Assembly: GCF_002091715.1 (NCBI RefSeq)
Contig: NZ_BDAG01000025.1
Location: forward strand, 38,000 to 101,999
DNA length: 64,000 nt
Reading direction: 5' to 3'
Source: Pseudomonas migulae NBRC 103157
GTDB lineage: Bacteria > Pseudomonadota > Gammaproteobacteria > Pseudomonadales > Pseudomonadaceae
The number at the start of each line of letters is the position of its first letter. Position 1 is the stretch's first letter. The notes under the pieces were generated by a model. The model did not search any database. It was given only the letters and a program-made list of their open reading frames with translations, and had not been told where the DNA came from. The translations under genes were made by a program, and so were the position numbers. Shown here one piece after another: positions 43,733 through 50,994 of the stretch.

Positions 43733-43999
43733 TCAACTCTGATAACTGCACGCATCGGACAGTTTGCGATACGTGATCTCTGCAGGTTTGCCTGACTCAT
43801 CGATGTACTTCATCTCCGCCGTGATGACTTTGCATTCCAGGGTCGAGGGTTCGGTCAGCGAAATCACCTTGGCTACGTGAAGCGGCATCCCGTATTTATA
43901 AGGTACGGCTTGCGAGGAAGGGGTGTCGTTGGCTTGGGCCAGCCCGGTAAACCCGGTGCAGGCGAGGGCGGCGGTAACCAGCAAAGTGCGCATGTTCAT
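43733..43999 (-). CDS. DUF2790 exported protein
   Basis: An 88-residue exported protein. The signal peptide is MNMRTLLVTAALACTGFTGLAQA. The mature DUF2790 domain has YKYGMPLHVAKVISLTEPSTLECKVITAEMKYIDESGKPAEITYRKLSDAC. GGAGAA precedes ATG at 43999. The family is common in pseudomonads and often induced by metal or phosphate stress; no mechanism is known. Confidence 0.87.
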   Translation of the reverse strand: MNMRTLLVTAALACTGFTGLAQANDTPSSQAVPYKYGMPLHVAKVISLTEPSTLECKVITAEMKYIDESGKPAEITYRKLSDACSYQS

Positions 44000-44163
44000 G
44001 AGCGTTCTCCAGTGCAGACGGAAGTCAGCTCGACATAACGGGCGTCGAGCCTGCCGCACTGGGCGTCAGAAAGAACCTGAGGGCGTGCGGTCCAGTAAAG
44101 TCTTGGACCGCAGCGTTAAGCGATGGTTAACCGGGCGGAATGCCGTCTGTCGTGTGTAATGCT

Positions 44164-44362
44164 GTTCACTTAAGAAAATCTTCAGGCAGGCAAGAAACCT
44201 GTGGCGAGGGGATTTAGCGAAACGTCGCACCGCCCCGTTGGGTCGCGAAGCGGTCCCAGCATTCCGGCCAAAAGACTGGATTGTTCGGATTGGCGACTGC
44301 TTCGCAGCCGAACGGGGATGAATCCCCTCGCCGCAAATGTGGGTGCCCGCGCTTAAGTGAAC
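44164..44362. mobile_element. MITE-like element enclosing a palindromic repeat
   Basis: Perfect 11-base terminal inverted repeats GTTCACTTAAG (44164-44174) and CTTAAGTGAAC (44352-44362) enclose a copy of the GTGGCGAGGGGATTT/AATCCCCTCGCCGC palindrome (44199-44334) with inner GCGAAGCGGTC/GACTGCTTCGC arms. There is no coding sequence. The outer repeats suggest a non-autonomous mobile unit or a composite interspersed repeat. Confidence 0.5.
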
Positions 44363-44517
44363 AAAATTACCTGTCTTGTAGGGCTGTCTTGTCAGGCGTT
44401 TCGTCGGGGTAAGAATCTTCGGTAGCTTCGGCTTCGTCCTACAAGGATGGATGCTTTGTCGACTTTCGGCTGATGGGGCGTAGCGATTACTGTTTGGGCT
44501 CGCTGCAAAATCAGCGA

Positions 44518-44700
44518 ACAGGTTTGGTCACCTGATTAAACAGTGCACATAACTGTGACATCATTCGCTTTGCGAGCATCTCTGTTCGCATAGCGCAATG
44601 TTGTGGCGGCTGTGTGCAGGACGCCTTCGGGCGAGCTGAGTTACTGTTCTCAGTTGACCAAACCTGTACACGGTCCGCCTCCCATCGTTTGGTCACGATG
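44518..44700 (+). ncRNA. Candidate structured leader RNA of the DUF6124 gene
   Basis: Hairpin 1, CAGGT-TTGGTC-ACCTG (44519-44534), and hairpin 2, CATCG-TTTGGTCA-CGATG (44683-44700), present nearly the same loop. Between them TGACCAAACCTGT (44655-44667) is fully complementary to 44518-44530 and to the loop of hairpin 2. A CGCC-TTCG-GGCG tetraloop hairpin lies at 44622-44633. The element ends 35 bases before the DUF6124 start codon. Mutually exclusive pairings are possible, as in antisense-type or switch RNAs; no Rfam family could be checked. Confidence 0.45.
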
Positions 44701-44735
44701 CTGGCGGTTACTTCAAAACAGATGAGTAACTAGCT

Positions 44736-45032
44736 ATGCCAACGATAAATCCTTTCCCCGATCGCTACCGTCCAATCAAAAGCAGCGTCACCGCCTCATC
44801 CCCCTTGGTCATCGACACCGAAGCCAACCCCCAGGACATCCTCGAAGCCGCCCTCCAGCGCATCCGCGCCTCCAGTGATTTACTGGAAACGCTCCATATT
44901 CAATGTTTCAAAGACGGCGACGTGCAAGACATTCCGCACATCACCCACGCGCTTTATCTGCTGACGCAGGACGGTTGCGATTTACTCAAGGTTGCGCAAC
45001 AACGGATGCTGAGCTGGAAGGCACAAGCCTGA
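44736..45032 (+). CDS. DUF6124 (formerly DUF3077) protein
   Basis: A 98-residue soluble protein typical of pseudomonads, with the conserved pattern ANPQDILEAALQRIRASSDLLETL and a C-terminal helix LLTQDGCDLLKVAQQRML. Function unknown; multiple copies per genome are usual. There is no strong ribosome binding site, and a candidate structured RNA precedes the start. A strong terminator follows. Confidence 0.85.
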   Translation: MPTINPFPDRYRPIKSSVTASSPLVIDTEANPQDILEAALQRIRASSDLLETLHIQCFKDGDVQDIPHITHALYLLTQDGCDLLKVAQQRMLSWKAQA

Positions 45033-45047
45033 CGTTTGATACTGACA

Positions 45048-45077
45048 AATCCAGCGCCCGTAGGCGCTGGATTTTTT
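45048..45077 (+). terminator. Rho-independent terminator of the DUF6124 gene
   Basis: Eleven-base stem AATCCAGCGCC/GGCGCTGGATT with loop CGTA and a T-run. It lies 16 bases after the stop. Confidence 0.92.
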
Positions 45078-45094
45078 ATGGAAGGGGCGTCGCG

Positions 45095-45646
45095 TCAAGG
45101 CTTAGAGGCGTGCAGTTGTATCAACGACTCACCCTTCGACGTCACTGGAAACTCGTCTAACTCTAGAAAAAGCGCATTCTTTCCGTAGCTCAAATATTTG
45201 TGCGAGCTTTCATTGCCCCTATTCTCAAAGATCACCTGCGCTCCCTGTGCAGAAATTTTTACCCAGCGAGGACGGTTCCTTTCGGCGAAATCTATACGTT
45301 GGATTTTTCCGTCCATTGAATCGAAATAGAACAAAGCACCTTGCAGATAGTTAGAAGTGAATTCGCCCGACACCACGAATGCATGGGCATTTTTTTGATC
45401 TGAAGCGCATTGCCATTGCACTTCGCTTCCTCGAGAGGCCTCTGCATCGTCGTATATAAACCGGGTGATTTGGCCGTAGCGGGTTTTGTAAATATAGGAA
45501 TCGATGATTGGCGAACCACGCAGCAGCGAAATCGTGTGTTGTGATCCTGCCAGTTCACAATCAACCATCGTTTGTAGAGACGGTTGATCAGCAAACACCT
45601 GAACGCAGAAAGTAGCAAGTCCAACGCCAAACACAAAATTCTTCAT
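45095..45646 (-). CDS. Exported protein, possible T6SS immunity or remnant partner
   Basis: A 183-residue protein with a signal peptide (MKNFVFGVGLATFCVQVFA) and a beta-rich mature part with Cys in MVDCELAG and QWQCASD, suggesting a periplasmic disulfide. No family is recognised. It is the last gene of the minus-strand vgrG effector island, directly downstream of a vgrG remnant with an unknown C-terminus, the position of an immunity gene. This role is inferred from position only. Confidence 0.65.
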   Translation of the reverse strand: MKNFVFGVGLATFCVQVFADQPSLQTMVDCELAGSQHTISLLRGSPIIDSYIYKTRYGQITRFIYDDAEASRGSEVQWQCASDQKNAHAFVVSGEFTSNYLQGALFYFDSMDGKIQRIDFAERNRPRWVKISAQGAQVIFENRGNESSHKYLSYGKNALFLELDEFPVTSKGESLIQLHASKP

Positions 45647-45714
45647 TTGGTCTTGCCCGACGGACGACGAGGCCAAGCGATCGAGTGAAGTCCCATTCGC
45701 GGTCTTCGCCGGAT

Positions 45715-46407
45715 TCAAAATGCGGCCGAGTTCGGCACGCGGCTCAGAAACAGTTTCAGGCCTTGTTGATACAGCTCAGCGTCCATGGCATTGCTGTGTT
45801 TGGGGATGACATACGCCTTCCCCTTTCGATCCAGTTCGGCACAGGCAACCCAGTAGAAATCGGGCTTTTCCCTCACTCGCACAATTTGTCCCCACGCTAA
45901 CCCGCTCTTGATGCCCTTGGGCCTGATCATGGTGAAACCCTGATCATCGAGTTGAAGGCGATAAGCTCCTTCAGCGGTCTTGAGAATACCAGTTCCATTA
46001 GCACCATCTGTCAATTTGTAAAGAACATGACGGGCCTTAGGACTACCACCCTTTGAGAGTTTTCCCGTCTTACTCGCACTCGGCACACCCTCCAGCCACT
46101 TCCCATCCGCCCCCTTATCATGCCCATCCCAATCCTTGCCCCAGCCAAACTCCACCGCGCAGATGTAGTCGGCAATGATCGCCTTTGCCTTCCGCGAGTT
46201 TGTAGTCGCTGCGGTGGCGCCGAAGGTCAGGCAGTCGCGCTTGTGCAGCAACTCTTCGAGCTTCAGGTCGGGGCGTGCGCTGACCAGTTCGATGTCAAAA
46301 CAGAAGGGCTGATTGAGGGCTTCGCGACCGACGAAACTGAGTACCTGAAGGTCAACGGAAATGCCTTCCAGCGTGAGGGAAATATGGGTTGCGTTTGCGT
46401 CCAGCAT
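45715..46407 (-). pseudogene. Deleted vgrG remnant fused to an unrecognised C-terminal domain
   Basis: The open frame is 230 residues. Residues 1-65 are almost identical to the VgrG N-terminus (MLDANATHISLTLEGISVD...CLTFGAT). The next 44 bases (46176-46219) match an internal vgrG segment at 53768-53811 but in another frame, with junction at the heptamer GGTGGCG shared by both sites. From about residue 80 the sequence (YICAVEFGWGKDWDGHDKGADG...) is not VgrG and not recognised; it may be the C-terminal part of an effector. A 631-base deletion in an ancestral vgrG, which shifts the frame, explains the first junction. It may or may not still be expressed. Confidence 0.7.
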
Positions 46408-46478
46408 GCCTTGAATTCCGTCCTTTGGATAAGCAAGGCCGGATGGTGCAGGATTAGACTGCCACGTTCAAGGCGCAA
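46213..46478. repeat. Copy of the vgrG 5' end and upstream region
   Basis: This segment matches 54436-54701 at a constant offset of 8223 bases. It covers the first ~65 codons of vgrG and about 70 bases upstream, so the start signals were duplicated along with the coding region. Confidence 0.85.
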
Positions 46479-46585
46479 TCGCGTGTACCCAAGCCTCTAA
46501 TGATCTGACACCGGATCCTGATTTTAAGGCGGAATCGGACGAGGTTCCCCTTCGCATCCAGGGTACTTAAAGGGCCAGTTCTGAC

Positions 46586-47239
46586 CTACTTCCAAGAGTC
46601 GTACGGCACCCCAAACTTCTCGATATAGGCTTTGGACACATCAGAGAGTGAGTCGTACTCACCGCCAGACTTACCTTCATACGGGCCACGCGGATCAATC
46701 ACGGCTTGTACCGTAGTCACCTCGATCGGTGTCATGCAAGGACCGGTTACCCAGACTTTGGCAATACCTCCGGGAACCAGCCTTATACCGATTGCCTCAC
46801 GATAGCCGGTGATCCATTGCCCGTCGGCAGCGCAGTACACCTTTTCCCCCTTACGCATAATCTCTCTGGTCGCCTCGGGTATGTTAATCACCATCTGGTA
46901 GGTTTGCGGCTCGACCAGCGATTGCCAGCGGACATAGATCTGTTTGGGCAAGTCAGCCCCTGTCACGTACTTACCCTTACCCCAACCTGCTCTTTTCGGC
47001 CAGCCTCGGGGATCACCGGCGTTGTTGGGAGGCGTTAGTATTGACGCGGTGCCACTCATCGCACGTGGATATACCTGTTCCTGTATATCGACCACATCCG
47101 CCGACTCGATCCAAACTTCCATGTAAGCGGGAGCCGAAAATCCCAAGCGCCAGGCTTTATAGGGCATTGACTGGCTATTGGCGAATGTGCAGCCACTGAG
47201 CAGAAATGCGGCAAGAGCGACACGTATAAAATTACTCAT
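46586..47239 (-). CDS. DUF2931 lipoprotein, probable Tle immunity protein
   Basis: A 217-residue lipoprotein with lipobox LLSGC at residues 14-18. The DUF2931 features are WRLGFSAPAYMEVWIESADVVD, PKQIYVRWQSLVEPQTYQMVINIP and GIAKVWVTGPC. DUF2931 lipoproteins are commonly encoded next to DUF2235 phospholipase effectors of the type VI system and are thought to neutralise them in the periplasm. The start overlaps the end of the VgrG-DUF2235 gene by eight bases, which supports the pairing. Confidence 0.82.
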   Translation of the reverse strand: MSNFIRVALAAFLLSGCTFANSQSMPYKAWRLGFSAPAYMEVWIESADVVDIQEQVYPRAMSGTASILTPPNNAGDPRGWPKRAGWGKGKYVTGADLPKQIYVRWQSLVEPQTYQMVINIPEATREIMRKGEKVYCAADGQWITGYREAIGIRLVPGGIAKVWVTGPCMTPIEVTTVQAVIDPRGPYEGKSGGEYDSLSDVSKAYIEKFGVPYDSWK

Positions 47240-49826
47240 TCGGATGCACCGTACGTACAGAGTTTTCGTCTGGTCGATTGATGAAGACGATGTTCAGGTC
47301 GCTATTGTTGCGATTTTTAGCGGCGTTCCAGTTATCGGAGATATGAACATAACGCTGGAACAGCACTTCCTCCTCTTGCGAGGTTAGCCCAGCTGTTATG
47401 CTTTTCCCCTGAGCGTAGGCCATCAGTTTTTCGGAGATGGGAACGAGGTCCGCGGGTAACGCAAGTCGCGGACTTTTTTCGGGGATCTGTCGAAAAGGCA
47501 CTCCATTTTCCACGGCCAGTTCGCGCATGATCCGAAAGTAGATCAAGGACAAATCACTGCGGACTTCGCGTTGGCTGCTGACTGCTGCATACACGTATTT
47601 CATGTTTTTGCGGTTGTCTTTGTCAGTGCCACGAAACGGCACCTCCCACGTCCGGATCTCCAACGAAAGATTATATTGGGCCAGTTGATCTTGAAGCCGA
47701 CTCAAGTCTTGCTGGGCACGTTTGTAACTGTTGGCTTCAGCGAAAGACGTCCTTTCTTCGACCGCGCTTTGACGCGGTTTACTGAGCAGGATGCGCTCCA
47801 TCGCTTTGGGTAAATAGCCGCCGCCCAAGTCTGAATGCACGCCAGGCAGGACAATATCGGCCGACCCAAGACTGTTGAGGGCAAAGTTATAACGCCGTTC
47901 ATTTCGAGCGACCAATTGAACGACTTTCTTTGCCGCATCTGGCGCCAGATGGATATTGATCCCTGGGTTATAAGCGTTATTACCAGTCCAGTCCCCTACC
48001 AGCGGATTGGCAATAGCCGCAACCGTGTCGTAAACGCCAATGAAATTTATGGACACATCAGAATGCGGCGTCCAGGAAAAGCTTTCCGACAATATCGGAG
48101 CACCCATCGGTAACACTTTTGCGAGGATACTTTGGTTCCCCTTTAATACCTCATTGGCAAAATCCCTTGCCGCTGCGGAGCCACGGCTGAAGCCGAAAAT
48201 ATCGAATTCGATTTTCGCGACGCGCTTATCGGGGTTGTTGTCTTGAAATGTTTGCATAGCCTTGAGAATAAGTGGCGGTGTTTCTTCAACTCGCGCCCTG
48301 ACGCCCTGCACACCTATACCGGTACCTTGGGAAAAAGTGGAATCTTCTCCTGTGCTACTGGTTCCGATCCCGTCCACATAAACGGACAAGTTAACCGTCT
48401 TGGCATCGATGGGCAGGCTTTCATCCGCTTGGTCTATGTAAAGGTCATAGAGTCTGGCCACGTTACTGACATCATTGCCATAGCTGTTGTCTGGTGAACT
48501 CCCCTTGCCGTCATAACCGTGAGCCGCACAGAACTGACGAATATCTTCAGCTGCTTCCTCCAGGTTCACGTCCGGCGCAAAGCAGCCAAACACACGCTCG
48601 CTGTTGTTGCGGTTGTTGCCCGTCCCATCGAAGAACATCCCAACCCGTAAGGTGATGTCTTCCAGCTCGACCTCTTCTTCCTCTTCCTCAAGCTCCTCTT
48701 CCACCGCAGGTGGCGCCGAATCAGGGGCGGCGTTAAATTTTCCAACCGGTGGGCTGCTCAATAGTTGCCCCGCAATGGCGGCTGCAGCTGCACCTGGGAT
48801 AATGGGAGTGAGGATTGCGATCCCGGTCCCCGCACCCGGCGAACCACCCGAGTTCGCCTTCACTTCAGCCCCGCTGATGGTAACGCCACCCGCATCGACC
48901 TTGACGAAGCTCCCGCCAGCCTTCGCTGTCAGCTCCATCTCACCTTCAACCACCACTTTGTTCCCCGCGTGGTAGTGAATCTCTTCACCGGCTTCAACAA
49001 ACTGCGCCGTTCCCACCTTCACATGCTGGGTGACACCAACAGTCAGGTGATCATCCGCCCGCGCTTCGGTTTTGCGATCCAGGTGCGTGATCCGATGCTC
49101 TTCAACCTTGAACTCGCTGAAAACCTTGGCTTCAACCGTGTCATGCCGCTCGTTGCCGATACGGATTTTCTGGTCGTGCTCGATGTTTTCATCCCAGTCG
49201 CGCTGGGCGTGCAGGTAGATCTGTTCCGCACCTTTTTTGTCTTCGATGCGAAATTCGTTGTAGCCCTTGCCGCCCGGGGAGCTGAGAGTCTTGAAGGTGC
49301 TGCGGGTCTTGTTCGCCGGCAGGTCGTAGGGGACGACGTTTTCCTTGTGGTACAGGCAGCCGGTGATCAGCGGTTGGTCGGGATCGCCTTCGAGGAAGGT
49401 AACCAGCACTTCCATGCCGACGCGCGGAATGGCGATGCCACCGTAGGCGCTGCCGGCCCAGCCGGTGGCGACGCGTAGCCAGCAGCTGGTGTTGTCGTTG
49501 GCCTGGCCGTCGCGGTCCCAGTGGAATTGCACTTTGACGCGGCCGTATTCGTCGCAGTGGATTTCTTCACCCGGTGGACCGGTGACGATGGCGGTCTGGC
49601 TGCCGAGGACTTGCGGTTTCGGGTGTTCGAGGGCAGGGCGGTAGTGCGCGTCCCACGGCGTGGCGAGGAAGCGGTTGCGGTAGCCCTGATGGAAATCGTC
49701 TTTGTTCTGAGTGACGTCACTGGTGACGTTTTCGCCGAGCACCTGCGGCTGTTTGCCTTCGTGGACCACTTCCAGCAGCAGCCAGAGGTCGTTCCATTCG
49801 GCGCGCGGGTGTTCACTCAGTATCAT
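47232..49826 (-). CDS. 5'-truncated VgrG fused to DUF2235 (Tle1-like) phospholipase
   Basis: An 864-residue product. Residues 1-~335 equal the C-terminal half of VgrG (gp5 OB-fold and needle, starting LSEHPRAEWNDLWLLLEV); the N-terminal gp27/gp44-like ~310 residues are missing. An acidic linker (EEELEEEEEEVELED, ~375-390) leads to a DUF2235 hydrolase: FFDGTGNNRNN near 398, nucleophile GFSRG near 545, and HSDLGGGY near 664. The Ser-Asp-His lipase of Tle1 effectors cleaves phospholipids of target cells. Translation may be coupled to the DUF3396 stop 34 bases upstream, since no ribosome site is visible. Whether the truncated VgrG can join a T6SS spike is doubtful. Confidence 0.85.
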   Translation of the reverse strand: MILSEHPRAEWNDLWLLLEVVHEGKQPQVLGENVTSDVTQNKDDFHQGYRNRFLATPWDAHYRPALEHPKPQVLGSQTAIVTGPPGEEIHCDEYGRVKVQFHWDRDGQANDNTSCWLRVATGWAGSAYGGIAIPRVGMEVLVTFLEGDPDQPLITGCLYHKENVVPYDLPANKTRSTFKTLSSPGGKGYNEFRIEDKKGAEQIYLHAQRDWDENIEHDQKIRIGNERHDTVEAKVFSEFKVEEHRITHLDRKTEARADDHLTVGVTQHVKVGTAQFVEAGEEIHYHAGNKVVVEGEMELTAKAGGSFVKVDAGGVTISGAEVKANSGGSPGAGTGIAILTPIIPGAAAAAIAGQLLSSPPVGKFNAAPDSAPPAVEEELEEEEEEVELEDITLRVGMFFDGTGNNRNNSERVFGCFAPDVNLEEAAEDIRQFCAAHGYDGKGSSPDNSYGNDVSNVARLYDLYIDQADESLPIDAKTVNLSVYVDGIGTSSTGEDSTFSQGTGIGVQGVRARVEETPPLILKAMQTFQDNNPDKRVAKIEFDIFGFSRGSAAARDFANEVLKGNQSILAKVLPMGAPILSESFSWTPHSDVSINFIGVYDTVAAIANPLVGDWTGNNAYNPGINIHLAPDAAKKVVQLVARNERRYNFALNSLGSADIVLPGVHSDLGGGYLPKAMERILLSKPRQSAVEERTSFAEANSYKRAQQDLSRLQDQLAQYNLSLEIRTWEVPFRGTDKDNRKNMKYVYAAVSSQREVRSDLSLIYFRIMRELAVENGVPFRQIPEKSPRLALPADLVPISEKLMAYAQGKSITAGLTSQEEEVLFQRYVHISDNWNAAKNRNNSDLNIVFINRPDENSVRTVHPNE

Positions 49827-49839
49827 GAAGTGGCCGCTG
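48820..49839. repeat. 1020-base vgrG repeat, copy A
   Basis: This segment aligns with 52736-53755 at a constant offset of 3916 without gaps, almost identical over most of its length; the encoded proteins differ at only a few residues. Divergence begins abruptly on both sides. Confidence 0.92.
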
Positions 49840-49859
49840 AACGTAAGTCGCAGGTGTGT

Positions 49860-50990
49860 CTACTCTTCACCCGACCAATACCAAATCGTATCTCCCCAAC
49901 TAGAGCCGCTGAAGCTAGGCATGATTTCGCCGTTATCAAAATGACGCCGGGAATTCTCCTTGGCTGGTGTGAACCAAAAGCCCGCCTTGGAGCATGGTTG
50001 ACCCGATTCAACACGGGAAGGCGAATTATGGTCGGAGTCTTCGCGGTCAAATCGTGCAAACCATTCAGCGGTATTTTCCTCTTCGAAGCAATTGCCGTAT
50101 GGCGAGTACTGATGAAGCTGATCAGGTTCTTGAATCCGCAGTGATCTGACAACCTGATTAACAGCGACATAAGACTTGGGAGCGCCTTCCTGCACCTCGC
50201 CAAGTTGTGGATGGTCGCCCGCTTGTATAATCAAACCACCCTCATAATTGTTTAGGGAAATATCTCCTCGGCCGCTAAATGCATGACGTAGACCGTTTTC
50301 ACCACCCAGACTTTGCACGAAGGATTCGCCGATGATTGTTTGCCAATTCACGCCTTTTATACAATCAATCAGCTCCAACGCTAGGCTATGCGGCATTGAA
50401 TCGACTTCCAGGCCTAGGTACTTCTGGGCGAGTTCAAATTCAATAGGCAGGTAGCTGTCATAGTCAAACGGCAGAATCGTGGACAGTCCTCCGTAGCCAT
50501 GATCTGCATTGACCTGGTTGCACAGGTAACTGAGCCATGAGTTATAGGTCGCACGTCCAGCCTCCGTTTGGAGCATTTCCCAGGGCAACACGATCTTTAT
50601 GAAAGAGCGGGCGCTGTCTTCATGCAGCTCATATGAGTTTAAGGTAGATATGCCATAGGCCTCGGCGTCCTTGGTACTAGAGGCGCTGGTAAGTTGCAAT
50701 TCGTACCGATCATTGCCGCCCGATGTAACGATGGCTGCCGCAGCTTTTTCAAATGTATCGGGTGTCAGTTTTCTGTATTTGTCCTGAAGTTGGCCTCGCA
50801 AGTGTTTTCCAAACTGTTCATAGAAGGCACGAAAACACTCAATTACCTTGATTTTTTTTGTGGTGGTATATCCCTCCTTAAAATAGACGGTGGCAATCAA
50901 CCCCAGTTTTACTACGGGCATACCATCCGCCAACTCAAAGCAAAGATCTGGTGCCATGGCCGCAAGTTTTTCAAATTCAATCATGCTCAT
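49860..50990 (-). CDS. DUF3396 type VI immunity protein
   Basis: A 376-residue cytosolic protein of the DUF3396 family, described as type VI immunity for VRR-NUC effectors. Visible are GLIATVYFKEGYTTTKKIKVIECFRAFYEQFGKHL, SFIKIVLPWEML, YGGLSTILPFDYD and the C-terminal WFARFDREDSD. ATG codons at 50990 and 50984 are both possible; the GAGAGT site is closest to a normal spacing for the latter. It starts four bases after the nuclease effector gene stop, as expected for a cognate antidote. Confidence 0.86.
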   Translation of the reverse strand: MSMIEFEKLAAMAPDLCFELADGMPVVKLGLIATVYFKEGYTTTKKIKVIECFRAFYEQFGKHLRGQLQDKYRKLTPDTFEKAAAAIVTSGGNDRYELQLTSASSTKDAEAYGISTLNSYELHEDSARSFIKIVLPWEMLQTEAGRATYNSWLSYLCNQVNADHGYGGLSTILPFDYDSYLPIEFELAQKYLGLEVDSMPHSLALELIDCIKGVNWQTIIGESFVQSLGGENGLRHAFSGRGDISLNNYEGGLIIQAGDHPQLGEVQEGAPKSYVAVNQVVRSLRIQEPDQLHQYSPYGNCFEEENTAEWFARFDREDSDHNSPSRVESGQPCSKAGFWFTPAKENSRRHFDNGEIMPSFSGSSWGDTIWYWSGEE

Positions 50991-50994
50991 ACTC

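Noticed and set aside
44511..44696. A 61-codon minus-strand frame in the DUF6124 leader
   Set aside because: No ribosome binding site, no typical codon use, and it overlaps the hairpin-rich leader, which explains the sequence better.
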